A stretch of DNA of 64,000 nt from Tritrichomonas foetus (taxonomy: Eukaryota > Parabasalia > Tritrichomonadida > Tritrichomonadidae), in assembly GCA_001839685.1 (NCBI GenBank), contig MLAK01001049.1:65757-129756 (forward strand), in the 5' to 3' direction. The translations under genes and the position numbers were made by a program. The notes beneath the pieces are model-generated. The model was not told the DNA's origin. It saw nothing but the letters and a program-made list of their open reading frames with translations, and made no database searches. Each line of letters starts with the position of its first letter. Positions within the stretch are counted from its first letter, which is position 1. This document shows, piece after piece, positions 19,623 through 30,297 of this stretch.

Positions 19623-21647
19623 ATGAGCAAGAAAGCTGAGTATGATCAACGAATTCGAGAACTATGGATACTACAGCTTCGACTAAATAAATATGTGGGT
19701 GAAACCGAAACGAGGCTCGATCCAGCAATTCAAGAAGTATTAACTAATCAAAAAATTCCAGATTGGTTTAACAGTGGAATTGTTTTTTCACCTTTAGTCC
19801 TCGCAATGGATGACGAAGTTATGAATATCGAAAACGAAATTGTCGACAGTCAAGATGCGCTAAAAGATTTATATACCAAATATCAAGAACAGTTAAATGA
19901 AACGAAAAAATTAAAGGGTAACGAAATAATCGAATTAAATGATGAAATCGATAAACTAAATACAGAAATCTACGAAATTCAAAGTAGAAAATTATTCGAA
20001 AATAATGAAAAAAATATCATCAACCAGCATGAAATGTATTACGATACAGAGATAAATCGATTAAAAGAAGAGGCATCAGATTTACAACAAGAAAATCAAG
20101 AATGTGCTGATACAATTCAAGCGTATATGGATGAAATAGAAATATATACAAATCAAATTATTGAACAATGTGAAGATCATAAGAAAAACCAAATTCTCAC
20201 AAAGAAAATGAAACTCCAAATAAATGAAATGTTACTTGTTAAACAAGCTGCTCAAAAATCATCTAATATTCTAGCAAAAAGAACAGCTAATTTACAATCA
20301 GCTGTTGATAAATTAATTGGAATGAAACAAGATAACGATAATCAACTAAGAGATTTAATAAAAGATGATGAAAATAACAGAATTATTGAAACTCAATATC
20401 AAAAAATACAAGAAGCAATTAAAGCAAGTCAAGAAAAACAAGAAGAAATCTTAGATGAGATGTTAAAATCAATTGAGTTATCAGAAGAATCAGCAGCAGA
20501 AGTTCAATTATATCAATATGAAGTGAACACGTTTGAAAAAGAAAAAGATAGAATCGAAAAGTTAATAAGTTCTGTAGATAATAACTTGAATGAAATGGTT
20601 TCTGATTTTGATAAAAATTGTCGAAAGTTTTATGATATTATTTTTGGACAAATTGACTATAGAATGGATTCTCTAAAAAATGAATCAATTACCTTACAAA
20701 GAGAAAAAGATGTTGTTGAGCATCAAATAGAAATCGCAAATCAAAAATGCGCAAAATTAAAACCAAATGTTATTTCTATGGAATTTACTAGTGCTAATTC
20801 AGCTGAATATGTTTTATTATTGAAAGAAAAAGTTGAAGCTCTTTTTGCTGAACGAGAAATTTTATTAAAAAGAAATGCAGACACGAAAAATCGAATTAAC
20901 CAAAATCGAGAGAAATTACTCAACTCTGGATACAAAAAACGAAGAACAATTTCCAAACTAAGACAGAAAAGACAGAAAAATGAAGTTGATATTTGCCAAC
21001 TTCGAGGAAATCTGAAATCCTTATTACAGAAAAATGGAGTAATGGCTGAAGATAATGAAAAAATTAGATGTTATATAGAAAAAATTAGGAAATCTTCAGG
21101 TTATTCATTATCTCATTTATTACAAGAAAAAGAAGAAACAATTAACCAAATACAAGAAAAAATTAATAACGAACTAAAAGAAAATGAATCAGAAGTTCAA
21201 ATAATTGAACAAGAAATATCCAAATATCAACTCATGGCTGAACAGTATTCAAATGATAAACATCAAAACGAAAAAGACTTCATTCAAAATAATCATGAAA
21301 ACAATGCTAAATTAAAGAATTCAAAACAACAAGTGAAAACTCTCAAAGATACCATCAAAAGAAATTATGATGAATTACTAAAAGGACAGGCTTTATTAAA
21401 TGAAGCACAACTTCAAGTAAATTTCTTACGAGAAAAAGCTCAGCCGTTAATTAAGAAGGAACGTTATATAAAATCACAAATGGAGAGGTCAAAACTTGAA
21501 CAAGTAGCTCTTCTTTCAGAAATAGATAGGTATAGAGAAATTGAGAATAAATTGGATATGGAGATTGAACTTCAAAAACAAAAAATGAATGATATTGTTG
21601 CACCTAATCATTTCTCCGATTCAGATCGTGGACCAGATCCTTTATAA
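19623..21647 (+). CDS. Long coiled-coil protein, function unknown
   Basis: A protein of 674 residues from ATG 19623 (700 residues if the in-frame ATG at 19545 is used). After a globular N-terminal stretch (about 1-70, RELWILQLRLNKYVGETETRLDPAI) it is almost continuous heptad-like, Glu/Lys/Gln/Asn-rich coiled coil to about residue 655, ending in a short non-coiled tail. No motor, kinase or membrane segment is present. This composition is common among cytoskeletal, basal-body and axonemal linker proteins, which trichomonads have in number, but no specific family could be recognised. The later start is preferred because of the initiator at 19590. Very few GC-rich codons are used. Confidence 0.8.
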   Translation: MSKKAEYDQRIRELWILQLRLNKYVGETETRLDPAIQEVLTNQKIPDWFNSGIVFSPLVLAMDDEVMNIENEIVDSQDALKDLYTKYQEQLNETKKLKGNEIIELNDEIDKLNTEIYEIQSRKLFENNEKNIINQHEMYYDTEINRLKEEASDLQQENQECADTIQAYMDEIEIYTNQIIEQCEDHKKNQILTKKMKLQINEMLLVKQAAQKSSNILAKRTANLQSAVDKLIGMKQDNDNQLRDLIKDDENNRIIETQYQKIQEAIKASQEKQEEILDEMLKSIELSEESAAEVQLYQYEVNTFEKEKDRIEKLISSVDNNLNEMVSDFDKNCRKFYDIIFGQIDYRMDSLKNESITLQREKDVVEHQIEIANQKCAKLKPNVISMEFTSANSAEYVLLLKEKVEALFAEREILLKRNADTKNRINQNREKLLNSGYKKRRTISKLRQKRQKNEVDICQLRGNLKSLLQKNGVMAEDNEKIRCYIEKIRKSSGYSLSHLLQEKEETINQIQEKINNELKENESEVQIIEQEISKYQLMAEQYSNDKHQNEKDFIQNNHENNAKLKNSKQQVKTLKDTIKRNYDELLKGQALLNEAQLQVNFLREKAQPLIKKERYIKSQMERSKLEQVALLSEIDRYREIENKLDMEIELQKQKMNDIVAPNHFSDSDRGPDPL

Positions 21648-22595
21648 TTTTATTATCTTAAAATAATAATATGATCACATGATAAATTGGAAAGTTTGAA
21701 GAAGCGCCATAATTTATTCATTAATTGAGTACAAGAATGGTTAGACAGTGGATCATATTATAAATATATAGCGCTTTTTTAGTCATTGTAAAGATGAATA
21801 TGAAAAAACATGGTTGATTGATCATCTAAATATATTGTTAAATAGTTATGAAATCGATCTCTTTTCGTCCAAAAGGTTCTATAAATAAACGTTCTCTATC
21901 TAAAGATAAAACCTTCTCACAACGAAGAGAATATCAAATAAAGGGCTTTTGTGATTTTATATCTATAGTGTTAAAAAAAGCTTCTCAATCAATTTTTCAA
22001 TTCCATAAATAATAGAGAACAATCGTTGATTTGAGATCCAACAGTGTTTAAAATTTATTAGTAAATAATAATCACAAGAAGTTCAAAAATATCTGATTAT
22101 CTCCTTTTATTTTCTATAAATATTATATTTTCTCATATATTTAATATATATGAAATAGCATGCATTTTATGATATCTAATAATATCTTGTATATTTCAAG
22201 AAATTGATTTTTTATGAAGATAAATGTATATAAAAGTCAGATAACTTCGAGTTCTTTTTTCTCGACATATCTAAATTAGTTTATATGAAAAATATATCAT
22301 AATAAATTGTTTACTGGATATAATATAGCCCTAGCAAAACGATATATGGGAAAAAATCACGCAAATATTTCTTATGAAATCCGAGGATTTAATTGTCGAT
22401 TGGTCCCTTTCATTCTACTAGATTCAAGAAGTTGTTTTATTCATCTAAAAATTTTTTCAAAAATTCTTATTCGTCATTTGTAAATACAAAAAAAAAAAGA
22501 AAAAAAAGAAAACGACAATTAAAAGTGAATTAAAGAAACAAAAATAAAAAAATGTAGTTTTGATTTTAATATAATATAAATACATGTTCACTCTA
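21648..22595. other. Intergenic region, about 950 bp, with one possible small gene
   Basis: AT-rich spacer between the 3' ends of convergent genes. Apart from the small frame at 21848-22012 nothing was recognised; A-rich and TATA-like runs are abundant. Confidence 0.5.
21848..22012 (+). CDS. Possible 54-residue basic protein
   Basis: ATG-initiated frame of 54 codons. It starts MKSISFRPKGSINKRSLSK and is Lys/Arg/Ser-rich throughout. Its composition is more protein-like than the surrounding DNA, which is full of stops. No family is recognised. It may be a small gene or a fragment of an old one. The nearest initiator-like site (TCATCT, about 21 bp upstream) is weak. Confidence 0.25.
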   Translation: MKSISFRPKGSINKRSLSKDKTFSQRREYQIKGFCDFISIVLKKASQSIFQFHK

Positions 22596-22934
22596 TCACT
22601 CCATATAATGTGAAATTTCATTGTCTATTTTGGTCGTTTCTTCAACTATTGCGTCATGCTGGATTTTCAGGTCAACTAATTTGAATTTTAATTTTTTGGT
22701 ATCGCTGAGTAACTGCTTTCTTTTTTTCAAGAGCTGTTTTTGCTTTTCAACTTCATTTTCATAATCTGCGATTTTTTGGGCGTAGTAAGAAATAAGTGCT
22801 TTCGTCGAATAACTTTCAAAACGGGTTTTGATTTCTGCAAGAGATGACGACTCTAATTCTGATTGTTGTTTGGAAGAAGTAACGCTTGATTTTGGTGTTG
22901 AGTTGATATTGGAATCCGAATTATTGGATTTCAT
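22596..22934 (-). CDS. Small coiled-coil protein, function unknown
   Basis: A 112-residue hydrophilic protein. Residues 1-32 are a Ser/Asn-rich low-complexity head (NSDSNINSTPKSSVTSSK). From about 33 to 112 it is a single long coiled coil rich in Lys/Glu/Leu (VEKQKQLLKKRKQLLSDTKKLKFKL). No homologue is recognised. A coding origin is supported by length, the ATG, and composition contrasted with the flanks. It faces the coiled-coil gene at 19623 tail to tail. Two tandem 17-bp repeats lie 20-53 bp upstream of its ATG and may be part of its promoter. Confidence 0.65.
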   Translation of the reverse strand: MKSNNSDSNINSTPKSSVTSSKQQSELESSSLAEIKTRFESYSTKALISYYAQKIADYENEVEKQKQLLKKRKQLLSDTKKLKFKLVDLKIQHDAIVEETTKIDNEISHYME

Positions 22935-22953
22935 TTTTTTTGCTTAACGTCAA

Positions 22954-22987
22954 TTTTGCAATTTGACAATTTTTGCAATATGACAAT
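22954..22987. repeat. Two tandem 17-bp repeats upstream of the small coiled-coil gene
   Basis: TTTTGCAATTTGACAAT followed directly by the same sequence with one change (T to A), then a partial third copy TTTTGTCAAA. The copies lie 20-53 bp upstream of the ATG at 22934 and could be a repeated protein-binding site. Confidence 0.8.
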
Positions 22988-23393
22988 TTTTGTCAAAGCA
23001 AGAAATATTCTATAATTAGAGCATGTTCATGATCTTAGTAAATCAGTGTTAAAAGATAATTGATAATTTTTCAATTTTTCATGAAATCCTAAATATCTTG
23101 AATAAACAAATTTATATTTATGGTTATCAGCAAACTTTATAACAGAATATGATATTTATCAGTAAATATAAATCTAATTCATGAATAAAAATACCGTAAT
23201 CTTTTTTCATTAATAAGATATTTCCAATTTATGGGAATTATTAAACAGTTCTAAGGTGAAAACCATTCGTAAATTATTGACCTCTTGATCAATGCTATGA
23301 AATTAACTTTTTGAATCCAGGAGAAATAAAGTATTCAACTCGACCTTCAAATTTTCGAATCAACAATTTGAATCCCTTTTTCCAACATTTGGT
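22988..23393. other. Divergent intergenic region, about 400 bp
   Basis: Shared upstream DNA of the genes at 22934 (minus) and 23394 (plus). It contains AACTTTTTGA at 23305-23314, CTAAGGTGAAAA at 23251-23262, and an M5-like CCTTTT at 23375-23380, 14 bp before the plus-strand ATG. Confidence 0.5.
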
Positions 23394-25748
23394 ATGCAAT
23401 TTGGGGAAGATGACGAGACATCCTTGATTTTTTACCACTTTCAAAAATTCCAAAAGCAGCATATTCAGATGTGCATTTATCGTCATCCAAATTTCCAAGA
23501 TTTTATTCTCGATCCGTCTTCAGAGCGACATTTCAAGCATTTATGGAATGAAATTGTGAAAATGATGCAGAACGCCAGATCGTTTCAAGACAGCCTTTCA
23601 ATTATCCATGACTTCACATTATTCACACCAATTTATTCACCTGAATATTTGAGATACCTTTCATTGCCAGAAAGGATCAGGCAAATTGCACAAAAGTGTA
23701 TAGCTAATGAGCAATTCTCAGAAATGATTTTTAATATTTTTGTTCAAATTATTACTCCACATGATCCATCAGAATCACTTGCGATGATAAAAGTGGCACT
23801 TGATGAATATGAAGCATTAAATAATTTTTCTGGTGCAGCTGCAATTCGGCAGCTTTTTAACTTTTTTAATGTTTTGTCAAATCTTGAAAATGATGAACAA
23901 GCTAGAAAATTAATTTTTGCACTTGACACATATATTAGTTTTAGAGAGAAATCACAAAGTATATCAAAACTTTCATCAACTCAATATTCCAGAATTTTAA
24001 TTATGATTTTCAAAAAATTAACAACTTTTCCTCTGTCTTTAGTGCGTGTTTTAAAAAGTGATCCATTCATTTTTTCTTATTTAACTTGCACAGAAAAATC
24101 TAATATTAATGATAATTTTTTGCCACCATTTTCTTTGATTTTAAAATCGGAAGTAGAAATACCTAAATCATTTTATATGAAATATAGGTCGTTTTATTTA
24201 CCAATTCTCAATTTATTGCTTTTATTTTCCACTGAAGTTCTTGAAATGGAAGATGAAAAGAAAAAATGGAATGATAATTTAATTAAATATTCATCGTCAG
24301 TCCTCTCTATCGTGGAATCCGGACAGGCTGGTCGAGATGCCTTTATTTTCATTTTTCTTCACTTTTTAAGAAATGATCATCTCCGAGCCAATATTGAGAA
24401 TTTTTTGAAATATCTTTTTAAAAAGGAAAGTAATATTTGTCGATTCAAATGTATTTCGATTTTTGTGTTTTCTTTCGATTTTGATATTTTTCCATCTACC
24501 ATCACTATGATGGCTACTTACAATCATGTGATTCTCGAGACGTTAAAAACTGTTTCTAATTTTTTCCCTGATTCACCATTCAAAAAGAAAATCAATACAA
24601 ATATCGCTCAATTTTGTGGATATCCTATTTTAACAGACACCATTGGACGAGCATCTCAAATAGCACATAAAATATGGATAACTAGCCTGATTACTCATGA
24701 TGCAGGGGATATGCTAAATTTATTATGTGAAAATTTGACCCAAACAAAGAAATTGAATGCTTTCATTCAATTAGCGTATGCCTATTTTGCCAGAAACCGA
24801 TTTTCACACAGTCAAATTCCATTTTATTGTCGAATTGCTGCATCTTTATTTACTATAGGTCAAAATTTGCCTGTTTGGCATCAAATTGCAATCACAAAAG
24901 CAATGGTAATTGAAAAAATGGCAGATTCAATTGATTTTATATCACTTTTAAGTCGATTGAATGAAGGTCTTCCACCTACCCTTTTTCTTGGTGGTTTTTT
25001 TTTATTCTCTAGGCTTATTCATAAACATAGAGATAGTTTTGCAGTTTTTGCTTCTGCAAATCCAATATTGATTCCAATGATTCTTCGAAAAATTGCCTTA
25101 TGTGAAATTCCAGAAGCTATGCGAGTGATGATGCGTGTTTTCGAAATCCTTCCTCAATTATCTATTGATTGTATTCAATTAATGGCAAATATGTTAATTG
25201 ATACAACAGCAAGAGGCTTTCGATGTTTCATTCGATTTGCCGCACCTCTTTTTCGTTGTGAGCAATTTGTCACACAAATTGTTGTACGTGATTATTATAA
25301 AGAAATAGCTCATTCTATCATTTCATTCGCAAATAAGAACGTTGAAACAACAAAATCATTTATAAATATGTGGAGATCGCTTGGTACGATTCCAAACTCA
25401 AAGAAAATCGAAGATACTTTAAAAACTATCATTAATTTCTCATCATCAAGTATAAAAGGTTCGAGAAATGAGGAGTTTTTCTATGAATCTTTATTCGATG
25501 TAATTATTGTTCATGATATTTCATTTTTATTTACAATTGATAACCTTGATCCAGAACCATGTTTACTGAAGAATTTGATTTTGAAACTTCCAAAGAGTAT
25601 GGCTGAAGAAATGATTAAAAAGTTACCTCCCGTTTTCAGTACAATAGATTTATCAAGCAACCCAGAAAGTATTTCCCCGAAATGGAAACCTTGGCCGATA
25701 GATGAATCGATTTTTGATGTTTCAGGTATAGTATGTCACGCAGATTAG
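23394..25748 (+). CDS. Large armadillo/HEAT-like protein, function unknown
   Basis: A 784-residue predominantly helical protein with no enzyme motif, signal peptide or convincing membrane segment. Regular hydrophobic helices (for example SLSIIHDFTLFTPIYSPEYL, then AAAIRQLFNFFNVLSNLEND, and IALCEIPEAMRVMMRVFEIL) fit a helical-repeat solenoid. It has the general look of the ARM-like proteins at 3747, 5683 and 52903. The first residues (MQFGEDDETSLIFYH) are acidic. An M5-like CCTTTT lies 14 bp upstream of the ATG. It converges with the metallo-hydrolase gene, with a 19-bp tandem repeat between their 3' ends. Function cannot be inferred. Confidence 0.75.
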   Translation: MQFGEDDETSLIFYHFQKFQKQHIQMCIYRHPNFQDFILDPSSERHFKHLWNEIVKMMQNARSFQDSLSIIHDFTLFTPIYSPEYLRYLSLPERIRQIAQKCIANEQFSEMIFNIFVQIITPHDPSESLAMIKVALDEYEALNNFSGAAAIRQLFNFFNVLSNLENDEQARKLIFALDTYISFREKSQSISKLSSTQYSRILIMIFKKLTTFPLSLVRVLKSDPFIFSYLTCTEKSNINDNFLPPFSLILKSEVEIPKSFYMKYRSFYLPILNLLLLFSTEVLEMEDEKKKWNDNLIKYSSSVLSIVESGQAGRDAFIFIFLHFLRNDHLRANIENFLKYLFKKESNICRFKCISIFVFSFDFDIFPSTITMMATYNHVILETLKTVSNFFPDSPFKKKINTNIAQFCGYPILTDTIGRASQIAHKIWITSLITHDAGDMLNLLCENLTQTKKLNAFIQLAYAYFARNRFSHSQIPFYCRIAASLFTIGQNLPVWHQIAITKAMVIEKMADSIDFISLLSRLNEGLPPTLFLGGFFLFSRLIHKHRDSFAVFASANPILIPMILRKIALCEIPEAMRVMMRVFEILPQLSIDCIQLMANMLIDTTARGFRCFIRFAAPLFRCEQFVTQIVVRDYYKEIAHSIISFANKNVETTKSFINMWRSLGTIPNSKKIEDTLKTIINFSSSSIKGSRNEEFFYESLFDVIIVHDISFLFTIDNLDPEPCLLKNLILKLPKSMAEEMIKKLPPVFSTIDLSSNPESISPKWKPWPIDESIFDVSGIVCHAD

Positions 25749-25930
25749 ATAGTGTATAGATTTTTATTCAAGATGATTGTTTTGTACATAAATATTATTT
25801 GTATCTTTCACATATTCTACATATTTTTCTTTCTAATTTTTTATTATTACTATATTTGAATAATAATCTGAGCAATGCTGATTACAAGAAAAAAACTATC
25901 TATAATAACTGTAATTATATAAGTTACAAA
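25749..25930. other. 3' flank of the ARM-like gene
   Basis: AT-rich spacer with no recognised feature, leading into the tandem repeat at 25931. Confidence 0.6.
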
Positions 25931-26058
25931 TGAAAAATAAAGTTAAAAATGATGAATAAAGTTAAAAATGATGAATAAAGTTAAAAATGATGAATAAAGT
26001 TAAAAATGATGAATAAAGTTAAAAATGATGAATAAAGTTAAAAATGAAGAATAAAGTT
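25931..26058. repeat. 19-bp intergenic tandem repeat, about 6-7 copies
   Basis: Near-perfect head-to-tail copies of GATGAATAAAGTTAAAAAT lie between the 3' ends of two convergent genes. The first copy begins GAAAAATAAAG and the last GAAGAATAAAG. Each unit carries AATAAA and TTAAAA, but a role in transcript 3'-end formation is not shown. It is likely to vary in copy number between strains. Confidence 0.95.
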
Positions 26059-26200
26059 TTTGTAAAAATAAATAAAATGATATGAATGATATTTAATATT
26101 TCTTTTGGCTCATTGATTCCTTTTCAATTAAAAAATCTGTAGATTTAATGTGAGCATTAACCATCATACATTATAATATTTATAGGAAAGAAGAGAGAAT

Positions 26201-27220
26201 TTATTTTTCATTTTCTTCAGGTTCAACGAACTCTTTGCCATTGTATTCCATGTATTCACCAACTGGTAAAATATGAAGGTTGTCTTCTTTCCATACTTGG
26301 TTTAAGAGCACCAAGTCAGGAACAGCTGGTTCTTGACCAAGAGGAAATGTTCCATAATGAATAGGAATAACTTGAGCTGCTTCGAGCACCTTTGCCATGT
26401 CGTAGGCATCAACTGGATCAAGGTGTACAACGCGCATCCAGCATGCCGGTTCTTGTGGACCGATTGGAAGAAGCACAAGATCGATTTTTCCTTTAACACT
26501 CTCCTTGACCTCAGAAAAGTGAGGACCAATAGCGGTATCGCCTGTATAGTAAACATTTACTCCATCAAAATGAAGATTCCAGGAACACCACAATCTTTCA
26601 CGGAAGTCAACTCCATATCGACAGCAGGCATGGCGAGCTGGGAAACAAGTAAAATCTACGCCTTTATAAACAACATGTTGTCTCCAATCAAATGAGACTG
26701 ATCTGAATCCCCATGAATTTAGCATATCTGCGAGCAAAAGTGGAGCAAAGAATAAAACGTTAGGTGAGTGGTTTTTAATCCTCTGGAGCGATTTCGGATC
26801 CAAATGGTCGTAATGGTCATGCGATATAACAACGACGGAAATTTGCGGTAGATCTTCAATCTGGCATGGCACAGGTGTTGTCCTCTTCATGAAAAATGGA
26901 AGTGGCGACGCAGCTTCTGAAAAAACTGGATCTGTTAAAATACAAATATCGTGAAATTGAATTAAGCAGCAAGCGTGTCCTAACCAGTAAACTCTGATAC
27001 CGTCTCGTTTGCGAAAATATGGAATCGGATTATGAACTTCAAGAGATGTAGTCGTATCTCGTTTTGCTGTAATAAATTTTAGCCATTCTTTCGTAAAAAT
27101 TGAATTGGTCGGTAAGTGAATTGGCTCCCCTGGATTGTTGATGAAGCCTTTTTTAGTATGGTGATCTTTATTATAGGTAGGAAGAGACTCTGGGATAATA
27201 TCTTCTGGTGGATATTCCAT
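26201..27220 (-). CDS. Metallo-beta-lactamase-fold hydrolase, NAPE-PLD type
   Basis: A 339-residue protein of the metallo-beta-lactamase superfamily. It is closest in layout to N-acyl-phosphatidylethanolamine phospholipase D and bacterial RomA-like proteins. The N-terminal region (GFINNPGEPIHLPTN) is followed by YWLGHACCLIQFHDICILTDPVFS. The zinc signature HDHYDH is at residues 134-139. Further metal ligands follow: the His of ARHAC (about 194), the Asp of YYTGDTAIGPH (about 225), and the His of IPIHYGTFPLG near the C-terminus. Catalytic residues therefore look complete. Likely substrates are phospholipid-derived N-acylethanolamines or related esters, but family members differ. Codon use and GC are higher than in the neighbouring ARM-like genes. 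Confidence 0.9.
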   Translation of the reverse strand: MEYPPEDIIPESLPTYNKDHHTKKGFINNPGEPIHLPTNSIFTKEWLKFITAKRDTTTSLEVHNPIPYFRKRDGIRVYWLGHACCLIQFHDICILTDPVFSEAASPLPFFMKRTTPVPCQIEDLPQISVVVISHDHYDHLDPKSLQRIKNHSPNVLFFAPLLLADMLNSWGFRSVSFDWRQHVVYKGVDFTCFPARHACCRYGVDFRERLWCSWNLHFDGVNVYYTGDTAIGPHFSEVKESVKGKIDLVLLPIGPQEPACWMRVVHLDPVDAYDMAKVLEAAQVIPIHYGTFPLGQEPAVPDLVLLNQVWKEDNLHILPVGEYMEYNGKEFVEPEENEK

Positions 27221-27490
27221 TTAGCTGATGTGGCCAAACATATATTTAAATTAATTATATTTTTTCTGAAGTTTATTCCATATTTTCTGTTTATAAATAA
27301 TGAATAAGTTTGTATGAAAAATCGTAATCACACTGATGGTGATTGAATTTTATCACAGAGATTTTGTTAGTGTTATTATAACACTGTTAGATTTATATGT
27401 TGTAACATTGACTTGTTTTTCATAAAATAAAGAAGAAAAAATCGATAGGGAAATCCACGACAACAACATATTTAGTAAAAAACATGCTAT

Positions 27491-30297
27491 TTAGAAAATA
27501 TTACATTTTTTGACAGAAGTGCTGCAATAAAGTTCAAATACATTTACAATTTCTGTCTTTTCCAACTTCAGAGCAAGTTCATAAGCAGTAAGATAAAAAA
27601 TAATTGATTAACATTTTCATTGTTAACTTTTTCGGTATTTTGTGTTTGTGATTTTAATAGCTCTTTTACAACCTCTACATGACCTGATTTCACAGCTAGA
27701 TGTAATGCTGTTTCATTGTAAATATTAAAAAAAACTTTACTTGAGCAAACTTGGAAATTAACTCTATTACATAAAAGAAATGCTCTCAATAAAGGTAAAT
27801 AACAAGTTTTAGATGCAATTAAAAATGGTGTTTTGTTTTTTTCATTCTTAGCATTTACATCAATTTCTTTTTTATTTAGTAAATATGAAACCACGTTAAT
27901 ATGTAATTTCTCTGCTGCTAAATGTAAAGGAGTAGATCCCCAAGTATCTTTAACATTGGGATCACATTTTTGGTACTTCATTATAATTTTGATTATATCT
28001 AAGTTACCACGTTCAGCAGCAGCATGAAGTGATGTCCATCCAAAAGTTTCATGAGAATCGAGTTGGACCTGATGAATTAGACAATAAATGAAAATATACA
28101 TATTATTTGCTGCTGCTGCAGTTGTAATAATCTTTTTATCAAATTTATCTGGTTCCTCTAAATCAAAACTCTTCCATTTTAATAAATGAATAAATAATTT
28201 ATTTCTATGGACAGTTGTTGCAACTTGAAGTGAGGAATCAAAGTGATCATTGGTATTCTGAGCAAATCTGACAATAGTGATATTTCCACCTAAAATAGCA
28301 AAAGTTGATAATGTTCGGTATTTATCATCTCTTCCACAAAGAGATGCTCCTTTCATTTGTAAAAATTGAAAACATTTTTCTGCACCATAAGCTGCTGCGT
28401 ACATCAGAATTGTTGGACTATCATGAACATATATACAAGGACAATATATATCTGATGATACTCGCGTATGAAGTGATATTTTATTATCTATAAATAGCAT
28501 CTTTAAAGCAAATAAATTGTCATTTCGCAAAAAATAGCGAAAATCACTAGTTTTCTCATTCTTAAAATTGTCTTCAACTTTTGTTTTTAATATTTTCCAA
28601 ACATCCTTGCTGTATTCACTAAAATTCGAATAAAAGTGTTTATAAGCAAAAGGAATAGTTGGATAATTCTGAATTTCAACGAGAATATCATATAATTTAT
28701 CATACAATTCGGTATCATGAACTTGTATTTCTGGTGCAAACCAAGCAAATAAAAGACATAATGTCTTTTTTTGAGTATCTTGATAGGTAATATATATTTT
28801 TGAGACAAAACGCACAACCTCTTCACTCGAAAACATACCTAGTATTTTACACCATGAAAAAAGGCATATTTTCGGAATATCTCGAGGAAAACAATCTCCT
28901 TGAATTAGATATTCTTCAAGCAATATTAAGAAAGATCTTTTGTAATTAGTGAACTGATTACAGTTTTTATGTATGTATTTTAAAACTGTGGCATACAATT
29001 TTATATATTTATACCTACATGTTACAGCAGTAAAAAAGTGTCGAATTATGTCTTTGGATGATTCTTGTGCATATTCAACAGCAAGTATCTTTTTTGTTTT
29101 GAACAAATTATTTGTGTTTAGATTCATGAGGATATTTTGGAGATCCATTACTTTTCTGGCATACAACTTACCTCTTTTGGTGAGTTCATAAATATCATTA
29201 GGATCGATATCGCATAAAAGCATATCACTTTGAGAAAGCGATATTCTCAAATTACCACTTGGGAAAGATTGATTGTTCATTGAAAATGATTCGTTTTCGG
29301 TAGATATATATGTGCTAGATCGGTTATCTTTCGAGTTTAAAGTGGTAATTGATAATGCTTGTAATACTGTAGCTGATAATACTGTTTTTTGAAAGCTGAC
29401 AAAATTGCTCGGATTACTCAAACTAAAAAAGAATTCATAATGCTTGATCATACTTGTCATTATTTCTCGAAAATTAGGACGTTCACTTGGTTCCTGGGCC
29501 CAACATTGTGATACTGTTGTTTTGACCAACAAAGGCATATTATTCGGATATATTGGCCGAATTCCACTGAGTATTTTTTCAGAAAACGTTTTTCCTACAC
29601 AATTTTTTGGAAATTTCACTTGTCTACAATAAAATTGAAACATCAATGAACCATACGCATAAATATCCGAATAAATAGATGATTGTTTTTCCTCAAAAAC
29701 TTCAGGGGCAATAAATAGTTGTTCTTTGATCTTTTCAGAATAATAAATATCAGGATTAAAGAAAGCTGTAACACCTGGATTAGCCATTTTGAAGTCATTT
29801 TGTTCTGATAAATAAATCGAGGATAATGAAAAATATTTAAAGGAAATCCCATGAGCGTGAATTATTCTAAAAGCGTTAGCGCAGGCAAATAATAAACATG
29901 CAATGTGAAGCTTACTTAAAAAATTCCCTCGATTTTCATATTTAATACTGTGTACTTTATTTTCTAAACAACCATTTGGTGCATATTCAGTGATTATAGA
30001 TGCAGAAATATTTAAATCATCTTGAGCCTTTATCATTCCAAATATTTTCAAAATACCTGTGTGCTCATCTAAATCATAGACACGTTGTATTTCTTCATAT
30101 AATTCAGGGTATTCGTTATTAATGCAAAACATCAGATAATCATTGTTGTCGTCTCTATTTTTAACGTGCTTTACTGGTCCAGCGTATGTGTGTGCAATAG
30201 TATCAATAATTTCATATTGATCTATTGTGAAAAATGGCAACGATGGTACCTTGGATATTTTCATCATTGAATGTAGATTATTTTTACAAATATACAT
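27491..30297 (-). pseudogene. Pseudokinase-ankyrin repeat protein with a broken 3' end
   Basis: The main frame runs from 30297 to a stop at 27568 (909 residues). Residues about 27-290 are a protein-kinase-like domain with key residues lost: no clear glycine loop or VAIK lysine, catalytic HRD replaced (FKY in HGISFKYFSLSSIYL), and DFG replaced by NPG. APEV-like (IAPEVFE), SDIYAYGSLMFQF and CWAQEPSERPNFREIM are kept. After a helical linker come ankyrin repeats (about 600-890), such as GWTSLHAAAERGNLDIIKIIM and GSTPLHLAAEKLHINVVSYLL. At a run of six A on the plus strand (27595-27600) the ankyrin pattern jumps into another frame (TAYELALKLEKTEIVNVFEL) and stops at 27491. A one-base indel, real or a sequencing error, would explain this. 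Residues M11 or M12 are alternative starts. Confidence 0.8.
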
